Below, in pieces: positions 7,833 to 14,464 of a stretch of 34,621 nucleotides of DNA (positions within the stretch are counted from its first letter, which is position 1; each line of letters opens with the position of its first letter). Source of the DNA: Jannaschia rubra (lineage in GTDB: Bacteria; Pseudomonadota; Alphaproteobacteria; Rhodobacterales; Rhodobacteraceae). The notes beneath the pieces were generated by a model that searched no databases, had not been told where the DNA came from, and saw nothing but the letters and a program-made list of their open reading frames with translations. The stretch covers positions 1-34,621 of the forward strand of contig NZ_CXPG01000019.1 in the NCBI RefSeq assembly GCF_001403735.1, given 5' to 3'. A program made the translations under genes and the position numbers.

Positions 7833-7896
7833 GCGATTCCGAAACCCCGACGGAGCGACTCCGAAACCCCGATGCGGCGACTCCGAACCCCCGACG
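7833..7896. repeat. Three 22-bp-period iterons (replication origin)
   Basis: Three direct repeats of GCGAYTCCGAAMCCCCGAYG start at 7833, 7855 and 7877, exactly 22 bp apart (two helical turns), about 130 bp before repA. They are flanked by the AT-rich repeats at 7729-7756 and a DnaA-box-like sequence at 7934. This is the expected layout of oriV with binding sites for the initiator encoded next door. A CRISPR array is excluded: there are only three units and no distinct spacers. Confidence 0.8.
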
Positions 7897-7933
7897 AAAT
7901 CCCGCCCCGGGCCACGAATTTCTGGACGCACCC

Positions 7934-7942
7934 TGTGGATAT
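7934..7942 (-). promoter_or_regulatory. DnaA-box-like site
   Basis: TGTGGATAT matches the reverse complement of the DnaA box TTATCCACA at 8 of 9 positions and lies 38 bp after the last iteron. Confidence 0.5.
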
Positions 7943-8027
7943 CTCTAGGCAGGTGTCATCGAAACCACGAATCCCGGGGCCACACCGGGCGGGTTTCGGG
8001 GCGAGCGGGACAGACAGGACGACCGAC

Positions 8028-9032
8028 ATGGCAGAGGCGCTGCAACCGGGCGGACGGGGGGATTTCTTCCTGTGCGATTTCCTGGACGCGATCCCCAAGA
8101 ACGATCTCGCGACGATGGAGCATCCGGTCTTCAGCCTGTCGACCCGCCCCGACCGGCGCATCCTGTCCTATGCCCACAACGGCTCCGAGATCACGGTGAC
8201 GCCCTCGGTCCGGGGGCTGGCCACGATCCACGACAAGGACATCCTGATCTTCTGCGTGAGCCAGATCATGGCCGCGATCAACGCCGGCCGCGCCGTGGGC
8301 CGCCGGGTGCAGCTGCGCGCCCACGACCTGCTGCTGGCCACCGGGCGCGAGACCTCGGGCGACGCCTACCGCCGCCTGCGCGAGGCCTTCGAGCGCCTGG
8401 CCGGCACCCGCATCACCACCAACATCCTCACCGGCGACCACGAGGTCACGAGCGGCTTCGGCCTGATCGAAAGCTGGGAGATCGTGCGCAAGTCGCGCGG
8501 CGGGCGCATGGTCTCGGTGGCCGTCACCCTGTCGGAATGGCTCTATCGCGCGGTGCTGTCGAAATCGGTGCTGACGCTCAGCCGCGACTACTTCCGCCTG
8601 CGCAAGCCCCTGGAACGGCGCATCTACGAGATCGCGCGCAAGCACTGCGGCCGCCAGCCCGCCTGGCGCATCTCGGTCGAGGTGCTGCACAAGAAATCGG
8701 GCAGCGCCTCGCCCCGCCGCGTGTTCCGCAAGATGCTGCGCGACATGATCGCCGCCGACGCCCTGCCCGACTACCACCTGGGCGAGGAGCCGGGCGACAT
8801 CCTGCGCGTCACCCCCCGCGACCACCTGCTGGAGCCCCCGTCCCACCTGCCCCCCCTCTCCGCCGACACCCTCGACGCCGCCCGCCGCCTCGCCCCCGGC
8901 CTCGACGTCCACGCCCTCGAAGCCCGCTGGCGCACCGTCTGGGCCACCACCGGCCGCACCAGGCTCCGCTCCCCGGACGCGGCGTTCCTGGGGTGGGTGA
9001 GGAAGGGACGGGGGGGTGACGGGAGGGGCTGA
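8028..9032 (+). CDS. repA: Plasmid replication initiator, RPA family
   Basis: This 334-residue initiator is of the RPA type common on Rhodobacterales plasmids. Recognisable stretches include FFLCDFLDAIPKNDLATMEHP near the N-terminus, DKDILIFCVSQI, then the winged-helix part SEWLYRAVLSKSVLTLS and RDYFRLRKPLERRIYEIARKHCG. It should bind the 22-bp iterons upstream and open the origin. It is divergent from parAB, the usual replication/partition arrangement. ATG 8028 is preceded by AGGAC and begins MAEALQPGGRGDFF; upstream in-frame codons run through the iteron region and are not coding. The last 60 residues are Arg/Pro-rich and less conserved. Confidence 0.88.
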   Translation: MAEALQPGGRGDFFLCDFLDAIPKNDLATMEHPVFSLSTRPDRRILSYAHNGSEITVTPSVRGLATIHDKDILIFCVSQIMAAINAGRAVGRRVQLRAHDLLLATGRETSGDAYRRLREAFERLAGTRITTNILTGDHEVTSGFGLIESWEIVRKSRGGRMVSVAVTLSEWLYRAVLSKSVLTLSRDYFRLRKPLERRIYEIARKHCGRQPAWRISVEVLHKKSGSASPRRVFRKMLRDMIAADALPDYHLGEEPGDILRVTPRDHLLEPPSHLPPLSADTLDAARRLAPGLDVHALEARWRTVWATTGRTRLRSPDAAFLGWVRKGRGGDGRG

Positions 9033-9231
9033 ACAACCGATGCTGCGCGAAGGATCAACGGCGGCTTCCGATGACAGCAATGTTCCGGAAACCGTTTCGA
9101 CAGCCTCCAAACCCGCGCGTGAAGACGTTCCCGAAGCCCAAAAAACACCCAGCTGCGACGGCGGAGTCGTTTCACACCGCGGTCGCGCCCGGGTGCACTC
9201 ATACGGGATGAGGCGGCAGAAGTGTCAGTAA
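9016..9231 (+). CDS. Possible small ORF after repA
   Basis: A 71-residue GTG-started frame overlaps the repA 3' end by 17 bases and uses ordinary soluble residues (AASDDSNVPETVSTASKPAREDVPEAQK). No family is recognised, the GTG lies in a G-run resembling a ribosome site, and a minus-strand frame overlaps it. It may be only chance coding. Confidence 0.2.
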   Translation: MTGGAEQPMLREGSTAASDDSNVPETVSTASKPAREDVPEAQKTPSCDGGVVSHRGRARVHSYGMRRQKCQ

Positions 9232-9232
9232 A

Positions 9233-9279
9233 CTAGATGTCGTCTAGAACTTGACAGATGAACTACGTGTATTTAGATA
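9233..9279 (+). promoter_or_regulatory. Promoter with adjacent inverted repeat
   Basis: A perfect TTGACA (9251-9256) is followed after 17 bases by a weak -10 candidate TAGATA (9274-9279). Directly upstream is CTAGA-(5)-TCTAG (9233-9247), a possible operator. A strong ribosome site AGAGGAG (9294-9300) then leads to ATG 9308. Confidence 0.55.
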
Positions 9280-9307
9280 ACTTCTTGTCCGTCAGAGGAG
9301 ATATCTA

Positions 9308-9835
9308 ATGCCCAAACTGACAACCTCTCCGGAAGGCGTGCGAGACAACATCGACTGCTACTGGGAGACCGCGCACGACCATCCGGACCTCATCAAGGAC
9401 GCCGCACGCGTGAAGAAGTGGAAGGCGTATCGGAGCAACGAGGGCGAATGGCGGTTCGGGCCGTCTCGGTTCGTGGGATACAAAGCCATGACGGCGGACA
9501 AGTACGTCGAGCGGAAGGAGAGTGCCGACGGCGGCTTGAACGGCACCGAGACCGAGGCGCATCTGCGCAAGTGGACAGAGAACGTACCTCATGGATCGAG
9601 ACTGCATCACCAACTGCTTGATGCTCTGACAGAGTTCTTGGCTGAAGCGGATCTCAAGGTGGGCAAAGGGGCGAGCTTCAGCCTTCTGACGGTCGAGGGC
9701 GCTGCCGATGATCTAGACGTTCTCAATCCAACCCAGGACGATGCTGAGGTGGACGCCCTTGTGACGCTCTCGAAGCGCCTAAGCGGGGCACAGATGCAGA
9801 AGCTCACTCGTCGCCTAGAAGCGCTGAGGCAGTAG
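9308..9835 (+). CDS. Hypothetical protein with FGPSRFVGYK motif
   Basis: This 175-residue soluble protein is mixed alpha/beta in its first 100 residues (WRFGPSRFVGYKAMTADKYV) and helical at the end (DALVTLSKRLSGAQMQKLTRRLEALRQ). The GPSRFVGY segment reminds me of DNA-recognition domains that accompany some HNH and McrA-like endonucleases, but no nuclease motif is present here, so I do not assign function. It stands alone with its own recognisable promoter and a strong ribosome site. An 11-bp-stem inverted repeat follows its stop at 9849-9891. Confidence 0.65.
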   Translation: MPKLTTSPEGVRDNIDCYWETAHDHPDLIKDAARVKKWKAYRSNEGEWRFGPSRFVGYKAMTADKYVERKESADGGLNGTETEAHLRKWTENVPHGSRLHHQLLDALTEFLAEADLKVGKGASFSLLTVEGAADDLDVLNPTQDDAEVDALVTLSKRLSGAQMQKLTRRLEALRQ

Positions 9836-9848
9836 AGCGCAACGGAAA

Positions 9849-9891
9849 CGGAGTTGACCTGCGACCTGTCTACGAAAGTGGGTCAACTCCG
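9849..9891. terminator. Long-loop inverted repeat between convergent genes
   Basis: CGGAGTTGACC (9849-9859) pairs perfectly with GGTCAACTCCG (9881-9891) across a 21-base loop. It lies between two convergent genes, so a bidirectional terminator is likely; no T-run is present. Confidence 0.5.
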
Positions 9892-9950
9892 CCGAGCGCG
9901 GTAAGACGTTCAGTAGGGCATCCTTAATAAAGGCATCACAATAGCAGGGC

Positions 9951-10430
9951 CTAGCAGCCGTCGTAGTCCCTCGCACCGCTCGCCGTGATCGTATACGTGC
10001 CGCCCCTTGGGCCGGTGTAACAACGCGAGGCCGCTGCGACACGCCGCTGGGTCGCCGCTCTCGCAACTGCCGCCTGCCGTTCGGCTGCGGCTGCCCGCTG
10101 GCGCAGTTCCGTCCCCCACTCGCACGCATAGCCGTCTCCGTCGCGATCTAGGTCATGCGGATCACGGGCAGGGCCGCCGTTGTTCATGAAGAACTGCTGT
10201 GCCTCGAAGCCGCCAGTGAAGTCGGCACAGTTGCGATCCAATCCCGCATCTACTTTGGGGGCATTCGCGGGCCGGGAAAACCTAGCGACGCCAACGCCGG
10301 AGGCGTCGTTCGGACTGAACGAGCGCACAGCTACGGCCTCGCTGGGCGTAAGGGCGGATGCCGAAGAAGGGGTTTCGACGCAGGCGGATAGACCTACACA
10401 GGACAGAACTACGAGAGCACGGGTAATCAC
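9951..10430 (-). CDS. Excalibur-domain lipoprotein
   Basis: This 159-residue exported lipoprotein has a signal sequence ending in the lipobox LSAC (Cys17). A Ser/Pro-rich linker is followed by an Excalibur calcium-binding domain at about 65-104, with paired Cys68 and Cys103 and the loop DLDRDGDGYAC. After an Ala/Arg-rich helix (105-135), the C-terminus CYTGPRGGTYTITASG resembles the short TGPRGG(R/T)Y adaptor repeat seen in viral and bacterial secreted proteins. It is expected on the periplasmic face of the outer membrane. The two ends are well matched to known short domains; the biological role is unknown. It is transcribed toward the convergent gene at 9308. Confidence 0.75.
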   Translation of the reverse strand: MITRALVVLSCVGLSACVETPSSASALTPSEAVAVRSFSPNDASGVGVARFSRPANAPKVDAGLDRNCADFTGGFEAQQFFMNNGGPARDPHDLDRDGDGYACEWGTELRQRAAAAERQAAVARAATQRRVAAASRCYTGPRGGTYTITASGARDYDGC

Positions 10431-10508
10431 TGGGGCCTCCCTGGCGACGTTGCATCGCCACTAAGGCCAGAAAACCCCTACAGGGGGAAGGCGTTTCCGG
10501 GAGCGGCA

Positions 10509-10835
10509 TTGCACGTAAGGCGGTTCACACAGCTCACCGCGCGAGAGGCGGCCGGCACGCTCAGCGCCAAGACGCTCTGGACGACGGGGCCGAGCTATGT
10601 GCGGCGTCCGTCGCAGATCTTCGGACGGCTGAAGGCCTATGTCGATCAGATGGAGCGGTTCGAGGGAAGCGACCGCAGAGGCTTCCCGCTCAGGCCCAGC
10701 GACATCGACAGCCGCGAGATGCTCCTCGGCGTCCCCTTCGAGACGACCCGCGAACAGGTCGTGCAGATCACCCGCGCGATCGAATACGCTGCCGAGCGCG
10801 GCATCACCCTGACCGTGAGGCTCATCGATGGATGA
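10509..10835 (+). CDS. Orphan CdiA C-terminal-like toxin (endonuclease/tRNase type)
   Basis: This 108-residue frame reads RRFTQLTAREAAGTLSAKTLWTTGPSY... DSREMLLGVPFETTREQVVQITRAIEYAAERGITLTVRLID. The pattern resembles the last ~100 residues of CdiA-CT/polymorphic toxin nucleases, particularly the KTL segment, the central helix and the final 'EYA..GI.L.V..I' strand. The frame stays open about 115 bases upstream without ATG or GTG. The only start is TTG 10509, with GGGAG five bases before it. It is followed by an overlapping immunity-like gene. No secretion domains, CdiA body or CdiB are present, so it is either an independent small toxin or a relic of a lost exoprotein. Family assignment is by memory of the pattern. 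Confidence 0.5.
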   Translation: MHVRRFTQLTAREAAGTLSAKTLWTTGPSYVRRPSQIFGRLKAYVDQMERFEGSDRRGFPLRPSDIDSREMLLGVPFETTREQVVQITRAIEYAAERGITLTVRLIDG

Positions 10836-11436
10836 TCGAGAGGAGCGCATGGCCCGCATGCGCGAGAAGTTCGCTCAAAACCCGAAGTGGCAGCAACTGG
10901 CTGCGCGGCGGAAGCGCGAGCGCGATGCAAGGCCGATGCCATCGCCCCTTCCAGAGTATCGCGGCGCCTCTCTCGATGTCTTCCGTCAGTTCGCCCGAGT
11001 GACATCGCTCGCCGTCTACAGCATGGGGAGCCCCTATCCTGAGGGATATGAAGCAGTCTTCGATCCTAGCGCGGACAGCCTCGTCTTCGCCCGCCACGTC
11101 CGGGCGGCCCTTGCCGCCAGCCGCTTCGTCCCCCCGTCGCATCCCGAGTTCGACCGCCTGATCCGAATGCCGAAGCAGGCCGAGCTGGACGCATTGGAAG
11201 CCGAGGATCTCGCCCAGGCGGGCGTGAAGACGCGTCGCGCCCTCTACCGGGACGCCGCTCACCTGTCCCTGCGGCTGCAGGACGGCCAGATCGAGCTTGG
11301 CCCGATGCGTTACCGCCGCGCGGGATGGTGGGAGGGCATCCCAGGTGCGACGCCCACCATCCCGGAGGACGTGGACGACGAGGCGCTTGGCACGGCGATC
11401 CTGGACGCGCTCGCCACCAGCCGGGCGGCGCGGTGA
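10828..11436 (+). CDS. CdiI-like immunity protein (DUF1436-type)
   Basis: This 202-residue soluble protein overlaps the preceding toxin-like frame by eight bases, the spacing expected for a toxin-immunity pair. The N-terminus is charged and helical (MARMREKFAQNPKWQQLAARRKRE). The C-terminal part (LYRDAAHLSLRLQDGQIELGPMRYRRAGWWEGIP... EDVDDEALGTAILDALA) resembles the DUF1436/CdiI immunity family, where a beta sheet ends in a 'GxxWEG' turn and the last helix follows 'xxxPEEIGxAxxxAL'. It would bind and block its cognate nuclease in the cytoplasm. If the toxin is a relic, this would be an orphan immunity gene protecting against neighbours' CDI. Confidence 0.55.
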   Translation: MDDREERMARMREKFAQNPKWQQLAARRKRERDARPMPSPLPEYRGASLDVFRQFARVTSLAVYSMGSPYPEGYEAVFDPSADSLVFARHVRAALAASRFVPPSHPEFDRLIRMPKQAELDALEAEDLAQAGVKTRRALYRDAAHLSLRLQDGQIELGPMRYRRAGWWEGIPGATPTIPEDVDDEALGTAILDALATSRAAR

Positions 11437-11536
11437 TCCAATGTGGTGGCGACGGAACGGTTCCACATCTATGCCTCAACGAAACAGATCCGACGGCGCG
11501 TCCCCTGTCCCCACTCGCCAAACTCCATAGCCTGCA

Positions 11537-11556
11537 ATGTTTCGCGCGCGAAACAT
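11537..11556. repeat. parS-like palindrome with partial left arm
   Basis: A perfect 20-bp palindrome with GCGCGC centre, 8 bases beyond the vapC stop. The bases before it (CATAGCCTGCA) are a near match to the long left arm CATAGCCTTCG seen at other copies, in the same orientation. Confidence 0.8.
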
Positions 11557-11564
11557 CCGCGCCC

Positions 11565-11993
11565 TCATCCCTCCCCCTCCCAGGGGTTCAGGAGCGCCAC
11601 GCCCGTGCCCCGGAAGTCCCGCAGGTTGCGCGTGACCAGGGTCATGTCGTGGACCAGGGCGGTGGCGGCGAGGGTGGCGTCGCGCCAGGGGCGGGGGTCG
11701 GGGATGTGGAGGGCGGCGCAGCGCAGGGCGGCCCCGGCGTCGAAGGGCAGCGTGCGGTCGCGGAACTCGGCCAGCACGCCCTCGGTCATCCAGCGGCGCA
11801 GGAGCGCGCCCTGCACCGCGTCGCGCCGCTCCTTCAGGCGCACGCCCATCTCGAGCTCCATCAGGGTGATCGCGCTGACGAACAGGTCGGTCCGCGCCAC
11901 CGTGGCCTGCCACCGCGCGACGCCCGGATCGGCGCGTCCCGCCTGGACCTTCCGCAGTTCCGACACGACGTTGGTGTCGAGAAGCAGCGCCAT
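11565..11993 (-). CDS. vapC: VapC-type PIN-domain ribonuclease toxin
   Basis: This 142-residue PIN toxin has the expected acidic residues: Asp6 (LLLDTNV), Glu46 (LMELEMG), Asp105 (PWRDATLAATA) and a C-terminal Asn123/Asp126 (TRNLRDF). VapC enzymes cleave tRNA or rRNA when freed from the antitoxin. ATG 11993 shares one base with the antitoxin stop (TGATG), so translation is coupled. Length and motif spacing match intact family members, so the toxin is probably active and could add to plasmid maintenance. Confidence 0.88.
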   Translation of the reverse strand: MALLLDTNVVSELRKVQAGRADPGVARWQATVARTDLFVSAITLMELEMGVRLKERRDAVQGALLRRWMTEGVLAEFRDRTLPFDAGAALRCAALHIPDPRPWRDATLAATALVHDMTLVTRNLRDFRGTGVALLNPWEGEG

Positions 11994-12244
11994 CAGTCGA
12001 GGTCGGCCGCCCGGACCCCTCCGCCCAGGCGCGGCGGGTCGAAGTCGATCTCGGCCACGCCGGGCAGGGCCAGCGCCTCGGCCACCGTCCGCTCGCGCCC
12101 CGACAGGCGGCGGTAGTCGGCCCAGGTCATCAGCACATGCGACGGCGCGCCCCGGTCGGTGATGACGAGCGGCCCCCCCTCCGACGCGCGCTTGGCGGCG
12201 CCGCTGTCGCGGTTGAACTCGGTGCTGGTCATGCGGGTCGACAT
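11993..12244 (-). CDS. vapB: VapB/Phd-type antitoxin
   Basis: This 83-residue antitoxin carries an N-terminal Phd/YefM-like DNA-binding fold (MTSTEFNRDSGAAKRASEGGPLVITDRGAPSHVLMTWADYRRL) and a flexible acidic C-terminus (VAEIDFDPPRLGGGVRAADLD) that would wrap the VapC active site. GGAGG precedes ATG 12244 at eight bases; ATG 12232 is an alternative start. It is the first gene of the vapBC pair, and the repeats at 12272-12288 in its leader are the likely operator for autoregulation. Confidence 0.82.
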   Translation of the reverse strand: MSTRMTSTEFNRDSGAAKRASEGGPLVITDRGAPSHVLMTWADYRRLSGRERTVAEALALPGVAEIDFDPPRLGGGVRAADLD

Positions 12245-12271
12245 GGGCGGACCTCCGGCAGGGGGCTATGG

Positions 12272-12288
12272 TAGATATGTAGATACAT
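12272..12288. promoter_or_regulatory. Candidate vapBC operator/promoter
   Basis: TAGATA occurs twice (12272-12277 and 12280-12285), and ATGTA-GA-TACAT (12277-12288) forms an interrupted palindrome, 28-44 bases upstream of vapB in an otherwise GC-rich stretch. This fits the autoregulatory site and -10 region of the operon. Confidence 0.5.
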
Positions 12289-12404
12289 CGCCCGCACGGG
12301 GCAAGGCCTCCGCCGCGGCCCCCTGCCCTTTTCCGCCGGACCGGGAACATCCGCACGCGGCGGCGGTTGGGCCTGCAACGACCGAACCGAAAAGGAGAAA
12401 TGCC

Positions 12405-12728
12405 ATGAAAAGCCTGTTGATCGCCGCGATGACCCTGCCCTTCGCCGGGGCCGCCATCGCGCAGACGACGGATGTGTCGACCTATGTCGAGGCCGACGAC
12501 CTTAAGGTGATCGGCGCCGACGGCGCGCGGATCGGCGAGATCGAGGGCGTGCTGATCGACAGCTCCGGCATGCCCGCCGCCTTCGTGGTGGAGGTGGAGG
12601 ACGGCTTCCTCGACCTGGGCGACACCGATGTGGTCATGGGCATGGACGCCCTGACCTGGGACAACGGCCGCTACACCACCACGATGACCGCCGAGGAGGT
12701 CGAGGGCCTTCCGACCTGGGACGACTGA
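12405..12728 (+). CDS. Periplasmic PRC-barrel domain protein
   Basis: This 107-residue protein has a cleavable signal peptide (MKSLLIAAMTLPFAGAAIAQ, cut after AIA) and one PRC-barrel domain (VSTYVEADDLKVIGADGARIGEIEGVLIDSSGMPAAFVVEVEDGFLD). The family is common in alphaproteobacterial envelopes, where its role is poorly defined. AAAGGAG lies seven bases before ATG 12405. It is monocistronic, and the 30-bp palindrome at 12735 follows six bases after its stop. The protein is acidic, as expected for an exported protein of a halotolerant bacterium. Confidence 0.85.
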   Translation: MKSLLIAAMTLPFAGAAIAQTTDVSTYVEADDLKVIGADGARIGEIEGVLIDSSGMPAAFVVEVEDGFLDLGDTDVVMGMDALTWDNGRYTTTMTAEEVEGLPTWDD

Positions 12729-12734
12729 CGCGCA

Positions 12735-12764
12735 CCCCGGTGTTTCGCGCGCGAAACACCGGGG
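12735..12764. repeat. parS-like palindrome in a 30-bp perfect inverted repeat
   Basis: The core TGTTTCGCGCGCGAAACA is extended by CCCCGG / CCGGGG arms to 30 bp. It fills the gap between two convergent genes (stops at 12728 and 12768) and is well placed to be a bidirectional terminator. Confidence 0.85.
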
Positions 12765-12767
12765 ACG

Positions 12768-13112
12768 TCATTCGGGGTCGGGTGCCCCTGCCCCGCCCCC
12801 GCCGATCACCCCGCCGGCCGTCTTCTTGAGATAGTCGTTGGCCACCGAGCCGATCTTCTTCAGCAGATCCTTCGCCCAGTCCGGCATCCCCAGGGCCTGA
12901 ACGATGGCCTCGGCCATTTCGCGGTCCAGGTTCGCAATGTCCCCGCCCCTCTCCCTCGAGGCGTATTCATCGAGCCTTCTCTGCGCGTGAACGTGCAGCA
13001 TCAGTTCCAGCAAAACGAGCCGGTCGAGCTCCTTCCGCCCCTCGGGCGACAGAAGGTCCGCCAGTTGGTCGTTGTGGCGACGCAGGGCGTCGAGTGCGGT
13101 GTCTTCGGGCAT
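12768..13112 (-). CDS. Hypothetical helical protein
   Basis: This 114-residue protein is predicted to be mostly alpha-helical (LDALRRHNDQLADLLSPEGRKELDRLVLLELMLHVHAQRRLDEY ... EMAEAIVQALGMPDWAKDLLKKIGSVANDYLKKTAGG) with a glycine-rich tail. No family is recognised. A purine-rich GGGGAGGGGAG precedes ATG 13112. It is convergent with the PRC-barrel gene and followed by two parS-like repeats on its upstream side. It is probably cytoplasmic. Confidence 0.65.
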   Translation of the reverse strand: MPEDTALDALRRHNDQLADLLSPEGRKELDRLVLLELMLHVHAQRRLDEYASRERGGDIANLDREMAEAIVQALGMPDWAKDLLKKIGSVANDYLKKTAGGVIGGGGAGAPDPE

Positions 13113-13201
13113 GGCTCCCCTCCCCTTCGTGGATGTCCGGGGGCGATCCTACACCATTTTTTCCGACGTTTCCCGCCCCGCGCGGAATTGCATAGCCTTC
13201 G

Positions 13202-13221
13202 ATGTTTCGCGCGCGAAACAT
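13202..13221. repeat. parS-like palindrome with full left arm
   Basis: A perfect 20-bp palindrome (GCGCGC centre) preceded directly by TTGCATAGCCTTCG. It is the first of a close pair with the next copy 44 bp away. Confidence 0.85.
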
Positions 13222-13265
13222 TTCGGGCAGGTCCGTCGCTGCCCCCCGGCCATTTGCATAGCCTT

Positions 13266-13289
13266 CGATGTTTCGCATGCGAAACATCG
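13266..13289. repeat. parS-like palindrome with full left arm, GCATGC centre
   Basis: A perfect 24-bp palindrome preceded by TTGCATAGCCTT in the same orientation as the copy at 13202. It lies 13 bases beyond the stop of the minus-strand gene at 13302. Confidence 0.85.
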
Positions 13290-13301
13290 GGGCGCCCTGC
13301 C

Positions 13302-14111
13302 CTACCCGCGGATCAGCCGCTGCCAGCCCGCCACCAGCGCGGGCGCATCCGCCGCGGCCAGCGCCAGGGTGGCGACGTCGCCTGCCCCCTCAGGCCCCTC
13401 CGCGCGCAGCACGGCCAGGGCGTCCCCGCCCGCCAGCCAGAGCGTCAGCCCCGGCCCGCTGTCGGGCGCGGGCGGCAGCATCGCCGCATCGCCCCCCTGC
13501 CCCGCCACCGCCCCGCCACGGCTCAGCGCATGGGCGCGCAAGATGGGCGCGGCGCGGGCCAGCAGGCGCTCGGCCAGCGGGCGGCCCGGCCCGTCGCCCG
13601 GCCCGTCGCCTGGGCCGTCGTCCGTATCGTCGGTGGCCGGATCGCCGGTGCCCATGCCGGCAGCCCAGCGGGCCGCCAGCAAGCCGGGGGTCAGCCCGCC
13701 GTCGGTGTCGCCGGCCCCGCGCGGCGCGGCCAGCGACAGCACCGCGACCGGCCCGCCGCCCGCCGCGGCCATCTGCGCGAAGCCCCGCAGCACCTCGGCC
13801 GCCTGCGCGACGGCCCCCTCCTCCGCCGCATCCAGCGCCCGGCCGGACAGACCCTCGGGCACATCCGGCCCCGCGACCACCGCGCGCAGCCGCCGCCCCC
13901 CGGCCAGCAGCACCAGCCGCACGGACCCCGCGTCGAACGCCAGCCGCGCGGTCAGGACGGTGTCTCCGATTTCCTCCAGCAGGGCGGTCTGCACCGTCTC
14001 GGCGTCCGTGGCCCCGGCGGGCACGATAACGCGGCCCGCGGCGGTCCATTCGCCACCCTCGCGGCCCAGACGCTCCAGCGCGGCGCGCAGCGCGCCGTCT
14101 GCCCCGGTCAT
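13302..14111 (-). CDS. Hypothetical protein, Ala/Gly-rich
   Basis: This 269-residue protein of unknown family is split by a low-complexity linker (TDDTDDGPGDGPGDGPG, around residues 159-176). The N-terminal half has regular strands and helices (GEWTAAGRVIVPAGATDAETVQTALLEEIGDTVLTARLAFDAG). The C-terminal half ends LTLWLAGGDALAVLRAEGPEGAGDVATLALAA. ATG 14111 overlaps the stop of the gene upstream by four bases, so the pair forms an operon. Its partner looks Roadblock-like, and the region is close to several GTPase genes, so a role in the same signalling system is possible but unproven. Confidence 0.6.
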   Translation of the reverse strand: MTGADGALRAALERLGREGGEWTAAGRVIVPAGATDAETVQTALLEEIGDTVLTARLAFDAGSVRLVLLAGGRRLRAVVAGPDVPEGLSGRALDAAEEGAVAQAAEVLRGFAQMAAAGGGPVAVLSLAAPRGAGDTDGGLTPGLLAARWAAGMGTGDPATDDTDDGPGDGPGDGPGRPLAERLLARAAPILRAHALSRGGAVAGQGGDAAMLPPAPDSGPGLTLWLAGGDALAVLRAEGPEGAGDVATLALAAADAPALVAGWQRLIRG

Positions 14112-14464
14112 GGCGCGACCCCCTCGGGCTGGGCCAGCCGGGCGAGGCAGGCGCGCGCGTCGGCAAGGAAGGCCGCAAGCTCCACCTCCGGGTCGCAGAG
14201 GCACAGGAGGGCGTCGCCCTCCGCCTGCCGCAGGAAGACACCCAGGGCACCGTCCGGGCCCGCCGTCACCGCCGCGTCGCAGCCCGCCACGGGCGCCGCC
14301 CCCAGCACCGCCGCGGCGCGCGCGCAGAGCGCGTCCAGCACCTCGCGCGGGGTGGGGCGGGCGGCGCTGGCGACCAGCACCATGTCCGCCGACAGGTCGG
14401 CATAGGCCGCGATCCCGCAGGCCCCGTGCCGCGCCCTCAGCCTGTCGAGGATCTCCGCAACCAT
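14108..14464 (-). CDS. Small protein, possibly Roadblock/LC7-like
   Basis: This is 118 residues long, from an ATG (14464) preceded by GGGAG. The pattern (MVAEILDRLRARHGACGIAAYADLSADMVLVASAARPTPREVLDALCARAAAVLGA ... GALGVFLRQAEGDALLCLCDPEVELAAFLADARACLARL) has the helix-strand-strand-helix-strands order and length of Roadblock/LC7 proteins, which in bacteria act as regulators of small GTPases. This is only a fold-level impression; there is no signature motif to confirm it. It is coupled to the 269-residue gene downstream. Confidence 0.5.
   Translation of the reverse strand: MVAEILDRLRARHGACGIAAYADLSADMVLVASAARPTPREVLDALCARAAAVLGAAPVAGCDAAVTAGPDGALGVFLRQAEGDALLCLCDPEVELAAFLADARACLARLAQPEGVAP

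Noticed and set aside
7833-7896. CRISPR array
   Set aside because: Only three repeats of about 20 bases with a fixed 22-base period and no spacers; these are iterons.
5127-9032. repABC operon
   Set aside because: ParA and ParB are present but there is no RepC, and the initiator is of RPA type on the opposite strand with iterons, not in the same operon.
10461-10859. Minus-strand 132-residue frame opposite the CdiA-like toxin
   Set aside because: The plus-strand frame has the better residue composition, a ribosome site, and an overlap with the immunity gene; the minus frame has neither.
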